Both the position numbers and the translations under genes were made by a program. A stretch of DNA of 10,396 bases from Leucobacter sp. (GTDB taxonomy: Bacteria; Actinomycetota; Actinomycetes; Actinomycetales; Microbacteriaceae), in assembly GCA_012510755.1 (NCBI GenBank), contig JAAZHL010000197.1, forward strand, positions 1 to 10,396. Direction: 5' to 3'. Below are positions 1 to 5,283 of this stretch, one piece after another. The notes beneath the pieces are model-generated. The model saw nothing but the letters and a program-made list of their open reading frames with translations. It had not been told where the DNA came from and made no database searches. How positions within the stretch are numbered: the stretch's first letter is position 1; each line of letters opens with the position of its first letter.

Positions 1-291
1 ACGCTCAGCAGCACCCAAGCGCTTGGCACCGCGGCCAGCACCCTGACCTGGTACGCGAACTGGGCAGAACCCGGCCCGCCGCCTGGCCCCACACCAACGC
101 CCGGCCCCGCACCAACACCGACACCAGGCCCCTCAGACGGCACGCTGCCGACTACCGGCGGCGACCCTGCAACGAGAAACCAGCTGAGCAGCCTTGCGAC
201 GCTGTTGCTCATAGCTGGCGCAGCCACCGGGGCCGTGGCTTTGACGCGACCTACCGTGCGCGGTCTCCGAACACGACGGCAGCGCAGGTAA
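1..291 (+). CDS. LPXTG cell-wall-anchored surface protein, C-terminal fragment
   Basis: This is the 3' end of a gene whose start lies left of the window; frame 1 is open from the first base to TAA at 289-291, leaving 96 visible residues. In order they show: a stretch ending in TLTWYANWAEP; a linker of about 25 residues made almost only of Pro, Gly and Thr; the sorting motif LPTTG (bases 145-159); a hydrophobic segment rich in Leu and Ala; and a short tail full of Arg. This is the classic sortase substrate layout, so the protein should be exported and covalently linked to peptidoglycan. The YANW ending resembles the end of a Listeria-Bacteroides (InlB B-type) repeat, which is only a suggestion from a few residues. 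It lies on the strand opposite the ribosomal cluster. The function of the missing extracellular part is unknown. Confidence 0.85.
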   Translation, partial: TLSSTQALGTAASTLTWYANWAEPGPPPGPTPTPGPAPTPTPGPSDGTLPTTGGDPATRNQLSSLATLLLIAGAATGAVALTRPTVRGLRTRRQRR

Positions 292-302
292 TCGCGGCGG
301 CC

Positions 303-318
303 AGCACCGGGCGGTGCC
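303..318 (+). terminator. possible weak terminator hairpin after the LPXTG gene
   Basis: GCACCG at 304-309 can pair with CGGTGC at 312-317, or form a 5-bp stem with a 4-base loop. It lies 12 bases past the stop codon of the surface-protein gene. No T-run follows, so it is a terminator candidate by position only. The rest of 292-365 shows nothing I can name. Confidence 0.3.
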
Positions 319-365
319 CCACGAGACGGTGGCAGACACCCCATGACTGTAGGCCAGATTTTCTG

Positions 366-396
366 TTGAGTGTCACTGCACGAATGCGAGTAGATT
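366..396 (+). promoter_or_regulatory. candidate promoter, leaderless start for the 2TM gene
   Basis: TAGATT at 391-396 fits the actinobacterial -10 pattern TANNNT. It ends exactly six bases before the ATG at 403, so transcription would be expected to begin on the A of the start codon. TTGAGT at 366-371 is a possible -35 box with a long, 19-base spacer. No convincing Shine-Dalgarno sequence stands at the usual distance, which agrees with a leaderless mRNA. The -10 and spacing are seen; the promoter activity is inferred. Confidence 0.5.
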
Positions 397-402
397 GAAA
401 GC

Positions 403-669
403 ATGAATGAAGAGCTGAGAGACGAAGCACGCAAACGAATCAAGGCGAAGCGCGGTTTCTGGAATCTTATTCTCGTCTTCGCCATCATCACCGTCATCGT
501 CAATGTGATCTGGTTCTTGAGCGGCACCGGTTATTACTGGCCGATGTGGCCGATGCTCGGATTCATCATCGCCATCTTCTTCACCGGGCTCAACACCTAC
601 GGCCCCGGCAACAGGCCCATCTCTGACGCTGAGATCGACCGCGAGATGCGCAAGCTCAAGGGCGAATAG
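403..669 (+). CDS. 2TM domain-containing small membrane protein
   Basis: An 88-residue protein with a charged N-terminal helix (residues 1-18, rich in Glu, Arg and Lys). Two membrane segments follow, at about 19-39 and 46-63, joined by a short loop with aromatic residues (YYWPMWP). A charged C-terminal helix ends the protein (about 74-88). This arrangement matches the 2TM domain family, found as tiny stand-alone proteins or fused to bacterial sensor kinases; the stand-alone form has no defined role that I know of. The termini are likely cytoplasmic because both are strongly charged. The ATG is placed by the -10 box six bases upstream. It is convergent with the DUF4190-type gene and shares a hairpin with it. 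Family assignment is fairly secure; function is unknown. Confidence 0.8.
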   Translation: MNEELRDEARKRIKAKRGFWNLILVFAIITVIVNVIWFLSGTGYYWPMWPMLGFIIAIFFTGLNTYGPGNRPISDAEIDREMRKLKGE

Positions 670-709
670 GCGCGTCGCAGCACCAGCCATGATGCTGCGA
701 CAGGCGCCT
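668..709. terminator. bidirectional terminator hairpin between convergent genes
   Basis: AGGCGC (668-673) plus GTCGCAGCA (674-682) pair with TGCTGCGAC (693-701) and GCGCCT (704-709). This gives 15 base pairs with a 2-base bulge (AG, 702-703) and a 10-base loop. The stem begins inside the TAG stop of the 2TM gene and ends 12 bases before the end of the opposing gene. No U-tract follows on either side, which is common for strong hairpins in high-GC actinobacteria. The position between two convergent stops makes a shared terminator the simplest reading. Confidence 0.7.
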
Positions 710-721
710 GGTCAATGAGGC

Positions 722-1129
722 TTAGCTCACGAAGAACGGTGCGCTGGCAAGCATTGCGAAACCGCCAAATACCAGGATCGCAAAGACCGCGATCACAGTC
801 AGCGCAAGCATGGCAATGTTCAGCCACACGCCCCACAGCGCCAGCGTACGCTCACTCGTTCCGCGTCGCAGCGCGAGCACCCCAAAGATCAACCCCACTA
901 TCGGGGCGATGAACGTCCAGCCGCTGACAACCGAGGCAATGCCAAGCACGAAGCTGGTAATCGCAAAGGCTCGCTCGCGCTCTTGCGCCTGCGGCTGCGG
1001 CTGCGGCTGCGCACCAGCTTGGTACGGTTGACCGACCGAAGGCACGCTACCAACAGGCACCTCGTGAGTAGTCGGTGCCCCAGTCGCGGCCGGCACTTCG
1101 TTCATAGTCATTGCAGTTGTTGCGGTCAT
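722..1129 (-). CDS. DUF4190-type membrane protein with Pro/Gln-rich N-terminus
   Basis: A 135-residue protein. Residues 1-50 are low-complexity and probably disordered, rich in Ala, Thr, Pro and Gln, with a PQPQPQ run at about 41-48. Residues 54-125 form a hydrophobic domain with the pattern AITSFVLGIASVV, then GLIFGVLALRRG, then a last membrane segment (about 100-123). This is the usual layout of DUF4190 proteins, small actinobacterial membrane proteins of unknown function. The ATG is supported by GAGAGAGG six bases upstream, so unlike its neighbours it has an ordinary leader. The gene is on the same strand as the ribosomal cluster but 205 bases beyond the flavodoxin gene, so it is probably transcribed on its own. 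It ends at a shared hairpin with the convergent 2TM gene. Confidence 0.75.
   Translation of the reverse strand: MTATTAMTMNEVPAATGAPTTHEVPVGSVPSVGQPYQAGAQPQPQPQAQERERAFAITSFVLGIASVVSGWTFIAPIVGLIFGVLALRRGTSERTLALWGVWLNIAMLALTVIAVFAILVFGGFAMLASAPFFVS
990..1010. repeat. in-frame hexanucleotide microsatellite
   Basis: The unit GGCTGC is repeated three times without change (993-998, 999-1004, 1005-1010), with a half unit TGC before it at 990-992. Read on the minus strand it encodes the Gln-Pro repeat in the N-terminal region of the DUF4190-type protein. Because the unit is six bases, gain or loss of copies would change the length of the linker without shifting the frame. Confidence 0.8.
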
Positions 1130-1183
1130 GATGATCCTCTCTCCATGCGCCCCTCTGTGGCGCGACCCTGGCCAGTATCGAAA

Positions 1184-1229
1184 CCTGGCGAGTACTTACA
1201 CGCTAATTCGAGTGGGGTGCCTGGCGAGT
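1184..1229. repeat. 10-bp direct repeat upstream of the DUF4190-type gene
   Basis: CCTGGCGAGT occurs at 1184-1193 and again at 1220-1229, 36 bases apart start to start. Both copies lie in the 205-base gap between the flavodoxin gene and the DUF4190-type gene, 55 and 91 bases before the latter's ATG. The location would suit an operator, but no clear -35/-10 pair is visible beside it. The rest of 1130-1334 shows nothing else I can name. Confidence 0.4.
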
Positions 1230-1334
1230 CCTCCCCCAGTGCCATCGAGGTGGTACTGAGGTATCGACCTCTGCCGCGGGATCACCACAGCGATGTAGCC
1301 CACAAGGTCAGCAACGACTACGCGACAGCCACAG

Positions 1335-1796
1335 CTAGGGCATAAGCGAGGCCGCGAGGGTGGCGCCCAGCGCCTCAGCCTGCGCCAGATGCGCCTCGTC
1401 AACGGCACCGGTGAAGACCACGGGCTCGGCCGCGAGCGACCAGCCATAGCCAGTCGTAATCGACTTCATGGCAACCTCGGCGCCCGTCGTGTCATACCCG
1501 CCGTGAATCCAATACGAAAACGGCCGCTTCGCGGTCTCTTCACGCACGGCATAGAAAGTGGTGTCGAAGAAGTGCTTGAGCGCACCAGAGATGTAGCCGA
1601 AGTTGGCGGTCGTGCCGAGAATATAGCCGTCGGCAGCGAGCACATCTGCGGCGGTTGCCTCGAGCGCTGCGATCTGCCGCACCTCAACGCCCTCGATGCC
1701 CTCGGTCTGGGTGCCGCGCAGCACAGCCGCAGCAATCTGCTGCACACTCGGTGACGGCGAGTGGTGCACAATCAGCAAGCGCGCGACAGTGCTCAT
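1335..1796 (-). CDS. flavodoxin family protein (FMN-binding, putative NAD(P)H-dependent oxidoreductase)
   Basis: A 153-residue flavodoxin-fold protein. It opens with a beta strand and a phosphate-binding loop (LLIVHHSPSPSVQQIA, about residues 7-22) where the FMN phosphate would sit. The family motif GTTANFGYISGALKHFFD follows at 61-78, next to the isoalloxazine ring, and then the strand FSYWIHGGYDTTG (93-105). Length and order fit small flavodoxin/NAD(P)H-dependent FMN reductase-like proteins; the electron donor and acceptor cannot be read from the sequence. It starts 25 bases after the PPOX-like gene, also a flavin-fold protein, so the two may work in one redox process. A TAGACT -10-like box six bases before the ATG suggests its own leaderless transcript. 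Confidence 0.82.
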   Translation of the reverse strand: MSTVARLLIVHHSPSPSVQQIAAAVLRGTQTEGIEGVEVRQIAALEATAADVLAADGYILGTTANFGYISGALKHFFDTTFYAVREETAKRPFSYWIHGGYDTTGAEVAMKSITTGYGWSLAAEPVVFTGAVDEAHLAQAEALGATLAASLMP

Positions 1797-1802
1797 GGCT
1801 TC

Positions 1803-1808
1803 AGTCTA
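1803..1808 (-). promoter_or_regulatory. candidate -10 box, leaderless start for the flavodoxin gene
   Basis: On the minus strand TAGACT is followed by GAAGCC and then the ATG at 1796, leaving exactly six bases from the box to the start codon. The layout is the same as for the 2TM gene (TAGATT, GAAAGC, ATG). No -35 box is recognisable. The palindrome CTCGCGCGAG lies just upstream (1811-1820), between the stop of the preceding gene and the box. No Shine-Dalgarno sequence of normal strength is present. Confidence 0.45.
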
Positions 1809-1821
1809 CGCTCGCGCGAGG

Positions 1822-2259
1822 CTAGTATGGCTGCGGCCCGTCGCGCGGCGGCTCTTCGCCCACCTTGAACGCACGGCCGGTGACCTGGCGCGGCGTGATG
1901 CGCACAAAGAAGCGCTTATCGGTCGGCACGAGCGGCTGCAACGGCAACGCCTCTGCAGCGGCGATCTCTGCCTCGGCCTCGAGCACGCGCGCCTCGCCGC
2001 GAACGACCACGCTCCATGCTTCGTGTTCGTCGAACTCGTCTACCTCGAACAGCACCTCGCCACCGACCACCATTTCGACAAGCTTGGTGCCGGGTGCGGT
2101 GCGCAGCACGATGTCGTCGCCGTCGACCACATAGTTCACCGGAAAAATGTCAACGATCTCGCGCACGCGGGTAACCACGCGCCCCACTGAGCGACTCGCG
2201 AGACGAAGCCGACACTCAACCGGCGGCAGTTCATGAACCGGGCTCACATTCTCAGTCAT
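1822..2259 (-). CDS. pyridoxamine 5'-phosphate oxidase-like (split-barrel flavin-binding) protein
   Basis: A 145-residue protein of the FMN-binding split-barrel fold. The family pattern is clear: LASRSVGRVVTR (about 20-31), then IVDIFPVNYVVDGDDIVLRT (35-54), APGTKL (55-60), and EAWSVVVRGEARVL (80-93). The VNY and RTAPGTKL stretches form the usual cofactor pocket. Members called 'PPOX family' bind FMN, F420 or haem, and most are not true PdxH enzymes; this short form lacks the length of PdxH (about 210 residues), so pyridoxal phosphate synthesis is unlikely. It begins 81 bases after map and is followed by the flavodoxin-like gene. The ATG at 2259 is chosen because the protein aligns from its first residues; no good ribosome binding site precedes it. 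Confidence 0.82.
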   Translation of the reverse strand: MTENVSPVHELPPVECRLRLASRSVGRVVTRVREIVDIFPVNYVVDGDDIVLRTAPGTKLVEMVVGGEVLFEVDEFDEHEAWSVVVRGEARVLEAEAEIAAAEALPLQPLVPTDKRFFVRITPRQVTGRAFKVGEEPPRDGPQPY

Positions 2260-2265
2260 GTGACC

Positions 2266-2284
2266 ATTGTCTCACTTCTGTGAG
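2266..2284 (-). promoter_or_regulatory. possible promoter/operator before the PPOX-like gene
   Basis: GACAAT on the minus strand (2271-2266) matches four of six -10 positions and ends six bases before the ATG. It touches the inverted repeat CTCAC-TTCT-GTGAG (2271-2284). A repeat over a -10 box could be a repressor site. No -35 box is visible and the match is weak. Confidence 0.25.
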
Positions 2285-2340
2285 TCAGACGAAATGAATG
2301 AGATGGGTGCGATGGGCTACGCGCGAGGACTGCCGACAGG

Positions 2341-3183
2341 TCAGGGAATAGGCACCGGCGTCACGCCCAGCGGCGCGAGCCCCGCGGCTCCCCCGTCGGG
2401 TGCGGTCAGCACCCAAATGCCCTCAGTGTGCACGGCGACCGAATGCTCCCACTGAGCGCTCAACGAACCGTCAGCCATCGTGACCGTCCAGTCGTCGTCT
2501 TCGATCTTCGTATCGATGCCACCGGCCGAAATGATGGGCTCGATTGCCACCACCAGCCCAGGCTTCACCTCAGGCCCCTTACGCGGCACCGGGTAATTAA
2601 ACACTGGCGGGTCTTCGTGCATGCGGCGCCCAATGCCGTGGCCGATGTAGTCCTCGAGAATGCCGTACTCGCTCTCAGCGTGCACGTACTCTGCGATCGC
2701 CACGCCAATCTCGTTCAGATGAGTGGCACGCGCGAGCTGAGCGATGCCCCGCCACATGGCGCCCTCGGTCACACGGCTCAACTCAGCGATAGCGTCAGAA
2801 CGACCCTGATCGGCCTCGTCAGGCAACGTGACCGTAATGGCAGCGTCACCGTGCCATCCCTTAATCACTGCACCCACGTCGAGCGCCACAATGTCGCCCG
2901 GCTCAAGCGGCCGATCGGTCGGAATCGCATGCACCACGTGCTCATTGACGTTCGCACAAATGGTGTGGCGATAGCCAGGCTCGAGCATGAAGTTCGGCTC
3001 ACCGCCAGCGTCACGAACCGCCTGCTCGGCGATCGCGTCAAGCTCGAGCGTCGTGATGCCCGGGCGAACCGCGGCCGCCATCGCTTCGAGTGCTGCCGCC
3101 GTGGCAAGGCCCGGCGCCATCATGAGACGCATCTGCGCCGGTGACTTATAGATCGATCGACGCAGCAAACCGCGGCTCAACAC
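2341..3183 (-). CDS. map: methionine aminopeptidase, type I
   Basis: Removes the initiator methionine from new proteins at the ribosome exit, in the cytoplasm. The 280-residue protein has the pita-bread fold with all five metal ligands: Asp102 (in ALDVGA), Asp113 (HGDAA), His182 (GHGIG), Glu215 (AIEP) and Glu246 (WEHSVAV). The substrate-contacting His85 (VVHAIP) is also present. Spacing between ligands matches the E. coli enzyme except for about six extra residues between Asp113 and His182. There is a short C-terminal tail rich in Pro and Gly after residue 260. The start is GTG at 3183; the next codon is TTG and could serve instead, as GAGGG lies just before. It follows adk by 29 bases, as expected for a secY-adk-map unit. 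Overlap of the long antisense reading frame is a composition effect. Confidence 0.95.
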   Translation of the reverse strand: MLSRGLLRRSIYKSPAQMRLMMAPGLATAAALEAMAAAVRPGITTLELDAIAEQAVRDAGGEPNFMLEPGYRHTICANVNEHVVHAIPTDRPLEPGDIVALDVGAVIKGWHGDAAITVTLPDEADQGRSDAIAELSRVTEGAMWRGIAQLARATHLNEIGVAIAEYVHAESEYGILEDYIGHGIGRRMHEDPPVFNYPVPRKGPEVKPGLVVAIEPIISAGGIDTKIEDDDWTVTMADGSLSAQWEHSVAVHTEGIWVLTAPDGGAAGLAPLGVTPVPIP

Positions 3184-3212
3184 ACCCTCACTTCTTGGCC
3201 TTGCAGGCCCTA

Positions 3213-3806
3213 TTACTTCTGCAGTTTCGCGTCGAGCGCGGCAAAAATGCGCTCGGTCACCGCGTCAACCTCGCCAAGACCGTCTACTGACACAAGCAGT
3301 CCACGGGTGCTGTAAAGGTCGATGAGCGGCTCAGTCTGCTCGGCGTACACCTCTTGGCGGTGACGAATGACCTCTTCAGTGTCATCGACTCGACCCTCGA
3401 CCTCGGCGCGCCCAAGCAGGCGAGCGACCACTTCGTCAGTGTCGACCTCGAGCAGCACCACCTCGTCAAGCGCGCGCGCATCGACCTGCAGCACGCTGTC
3501 GAGCGCGTGCACCTGCTCAACCGTGCGGGGGTAGCCGTCAAGCAAGAACCCGTGCTCGACGTCGTCGCGCTTGAGGCGGTCAGCCACAATCTCGTTGGTC
3601 AACTCATCTGGCACCAGCTTGCCGGCTTCGATGATCTGCGACACGCGCTGACCGAGCGGAGTGGCGGCCTTGATGTTGGCACGGAAGATGTCGCCCGTCG
3701 AAATCCATGGCACGCTGTAGCGCTCGACAATGCGCGCTGCTTGGGTGCCCTTGCCAGCCCCTGGGGGGCCGATGATCAACAGACGGGTCTGGGGAGTTTC
3801 GCTCAC
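3213..3806 (-). CDS. adk: adenylate kinase
   Basis: Converts ATP and AMP to two ADP in the cytoplasm. In the 197-residue protein the P-loop GPPGAGKGTQ is at 13-22, the AMP-site segment STGDIFR at 36-42, and DGYPRT at 90-95. The short LID follows: GRAEVEGRVDDTEEVIRHR at about 132-150. The LID lacks the zinc-binding Cys cluster of Gram-positive long forms, as is typical of actinobacteria. The start is GTG at 3806, and it shares GTGA with the stop of secY, so translation of the two genes is probably coupled. The secY-adk-map linkage is conserved in bacteria. No unusual residues were seen. Confidence 0.96.
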   Translation of the reverse strand: MSETPQTRLLIIGPPGAGKGTQAARIVERYSVPWISTGDIFRANIKAATPLGQRVSQIIEAGKLVPDELTNEIVADRLKRDDVEHGFLLDGYPRTVEQVHALDSVLQVDARALDEVVLLEVDTDEVVARLLGRAEVEGRVDDTEEVIRHRQEVYAEQTEPLIDLYSTRGLLVSVDGLGEVDAVTERIFAALDAKLQK

Positions 3807-5125
3807 TTGAGAAGCCCTTCGTAGTGACGTTGCTGCAACTGCGCATCGATCTGCTTGACGGTCTCAAGACCGACACCCACGATGATAAGAATCGACGCGC
3901 CACCGAACGGGAAGTTCTGGTTTGCGCCGAAGAATGCCAACGCGATAAGCGGCAGCAGAGCGATGAGACCGAGGTACAGCGAACCGGCGGTCGTAATACG
4001 GTTAAGAACATAGTTGAGGTATTCGGCGGTGGGGCGGCCAGCACGAATGCCAGGCACGAAGCCACCGTACTTCTTCATGTTGTCAGCGACCTCTTCAGGG
4101 TTGAAGGTGATCTGCACGTAGAAGAAGGTGAAACCAATAACGAGCAAGAAGAACACCAACATGTAGAACGGTTGGTCGCCCTGTATGAGGTTGTTCGAGA
4201 TCCAAACCACCCATGGCTTCGGTTCTTCATTGATTGCTGGCTGGTTGAACTGCGCGAGCAGCATCGGCAGGTACAGAATTGCCGAAGCGAAGATGACGGG
4301 GATCACGCCAGCCATATTCACCTTGATCGGAATATAGGTGCTGCTGCCACCGTAGGTGCGTCGACCGACCACGCGCTTCGCGTACTGCACCGGAATGCGT
4401 CGCTGCGACTGTTCAACGAACACGACCGCCGCGACAACCACCAGGCCGACCGCAATGACGAAGAAGAAGACTTCCCAGCCCTTCGAAAGCTTGATGGTCC
4501 ACAGTGCGTTCGGGAACTGTGCGGTGATCGAGGTGAAGATGAGCAGCGACATGCCGTTACCGATGCCGCGTTCGGTGATGAGCTCGCCGAACCACATGAT
4601 GAGGCCAGTGCCCGCAGTGAGCGTCAAGATCATGATGATCACAGCCCACCACTCTTGCGAGACCAGGTTGCGACACGCCTCATTGACAGTCGTGCCGAAG
4701 AGCATGCCCGAGCGCGCCATCGTGATCAGCACAGTCGACTGCAACACAGCCAAGGCGATAGTCAGATAACGCGTGTACTGCGTCAGCTTCGCCTGGCCAG
4801 TCTGTCCTTCTTTGTGCAGGCTCTCAAAGTGCGGAATCACCACGCGCAACAGCTGCGTAATAATCGAGGCCGTAATGTACGGCATGATGCCGAGAGCAAA
4901 GATCGACAGCTGCAGCAGTGCGCCACCACTGAACATGTTGATCATCTCGTAAATGCCAGAGGTGCCTGCTTGGTTCGCGATCAGACAGGCCTGCACGTTG
5001 TCGAAGTGAACGAACGGTGCGGGCACGAACGAACCGAGACGAAAGAGCGACACGATCGCGAGCGTGAAGACGATCTTCCGCCGCAGGTCGGGCGTCTTGA
5101 AAATGCGTCCGATGGCGCTGAACAA
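3803..5125 (-). CDS. secY: preprotein translocase subunit SecY
   Basis: Pore subunit of the SecYEG translocon in the cytoplasmic membrane, through which exported proteins (including LPXTG proteins) pass. The protein has ten hydrophobic segments. The SecY signature lies in segment 2 (QLSIFALGIMPYITASIITQ), and the cytoplasmic loop with SQRRIPVQYAKR and the FNPEEVADNMKKYGGFVPGIRAG stretch sit in their usual places. I place the start at TTG, 5125-5123, giving 440 residues beginning MFSAIGRIFKTPDLRRK: AGGAGG at 5133-5138 stands seven bases before it, and family members begin at this point. An upstream in-frame GTG at 5155 would add ten residues but would put the ribosome binding site inside the gene. 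It is separated from rplO by a terminator, and its stop overlaps adk by four bases. Confidence 0.95.
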   Translation of the reverse strand: MFSAIGRIFKTPDLRRKIVFTLAIVSLFRLGSFVPAPFVHFDNVQACLIANQAGTSGIYEMINMFSGGALLQLSIFALGIMPYITASIITQLLRVVIPHFESLHKEGQTGQAKLTQYTRYLTIALAVLQSTVLITMARSGMLFGTTVNEACRNLVSQEWWAVIIMILTLTAGTGLIMWFGELITERGIGNGMSLLIFTSITAQFPNALWTIKLSKGWEVFFFVIAVGLVVVAAVVFVEQSQRRIPVQYAKRVVGRRTYGGSSTYIPIKVNMAGVIPVIFASAILYLPMLLAQFNQPAINEEPKPWVVWISNNLIQGDQPFYMLVFFLLVIGFTFFYVQITFNPEEVADNMKKYGGFVPGIRAGRPTAEYLNYVLNRITTAGSLYLGLIALLPLIALAFFGANQNFPFGGASILIIVGVGLETVKQIDAQLQQRHYEGLLK

Positions 5126-5132
5126 AAGCTTG

Positions 5133-5138
5133 CCTCCT
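5133..5138 (-). promoter_or_regulatory. Shine-Dalgarno sequence that decides the secY start
   Basis: The full consensus AGGAGG on the minus strand, seven bases upstream of TTG at 5125. It is the reason for preferring the TTG start over GTG at 5155, which has no such site before it. Confidence 0.8.
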
Positions 5139-5183
5139 GCAAAAATTTCAGGCACCTCGCGAAATGGCGAGCGCCAATGATCC

Positions 5184-5214
5184 AGCCTACACTGCCAGAC
5201 CAGGGAGAAAACAA
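5184..5214 (-). promoter_or_regulatory. candidate secY promoter
   Basis: TAGGCT at 5189-5184 fits TANNNT. TTGTTT at 5214-5209 (19-base spacer) or TGTTTT at 5213-5208 (18-base spacer) could be the -35 box and would overlap the T-tract of the preceding terminator. Transcription would begin near 5177 and give a leader of about 50 bases. That leader contains a small hairpin: GGCGCTCGC at 5175-5167 pairs imperfectly with GCGAGGTGCC at 5160-5151. The need for a promoter follows from the terminator; the exact boxes are a guess. Confidence 0.4.
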
Positions 5215-5260
5215 AGGGGCCAGGCTGATCCTCGTATTTCTACAAGGATCACCCGGCCCC
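5206..5260 (-). terminator. rho-independent terminator after rplO
   Basis: Read on the minus strand, GGGGCC (5260-5255) pairs with GGCCCC (5221-5216), and TGATCCT (5251-5245) pairs with AGGATCA (5232-5226). One mismatch and one bulge separate the two helices, and the loop is a 12-base AT-rich sequence. The run TTTGTTTTCT follows immediately. Only the minus direction has the T-run. It lies about 25 bases after the stop of rplO, so it ends the r-protein transcript, wholly or partly, before secY. Confidence 0.85.
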
Positions 5261-5283
5261 CAGTCACCCGAACTAGTCGAGTG

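Noticed and set aside
133..339. 68-codon minus-strand frame at the left edge
   Set aside because: It is the mirror of the LPXTG gene, whose sorting signal in frame 1 is convincing.
1196..1447. 83-codon minus-strand frame crossing the gap between the flavodoxin and DUF4190-type genes
   Set aside because: It is an Arg/Ser/Pro-rich product in the wrong frame of the flavodoxin gene, with no plausible start signal.
2267..2455. small plus-strand frame beginning in the map-PPOX gap
   Set aside because: Most of it mirrors the end of map; the N-terminal part has no ribosome binding site and no family likeness.
2428..3144. 238-codon open frame antisense to map
   Set aside because: MetAP on the minus strand has all metal ligands; the antisense product is His/Arg-rich without recognisable motifs, another composition effect.
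3184..3212. short inverted repeat GGCC-TTGCA-GGCC between adk and map
   Set aside because: Only four pairs and no T-run; not enough to call a regulatory element.
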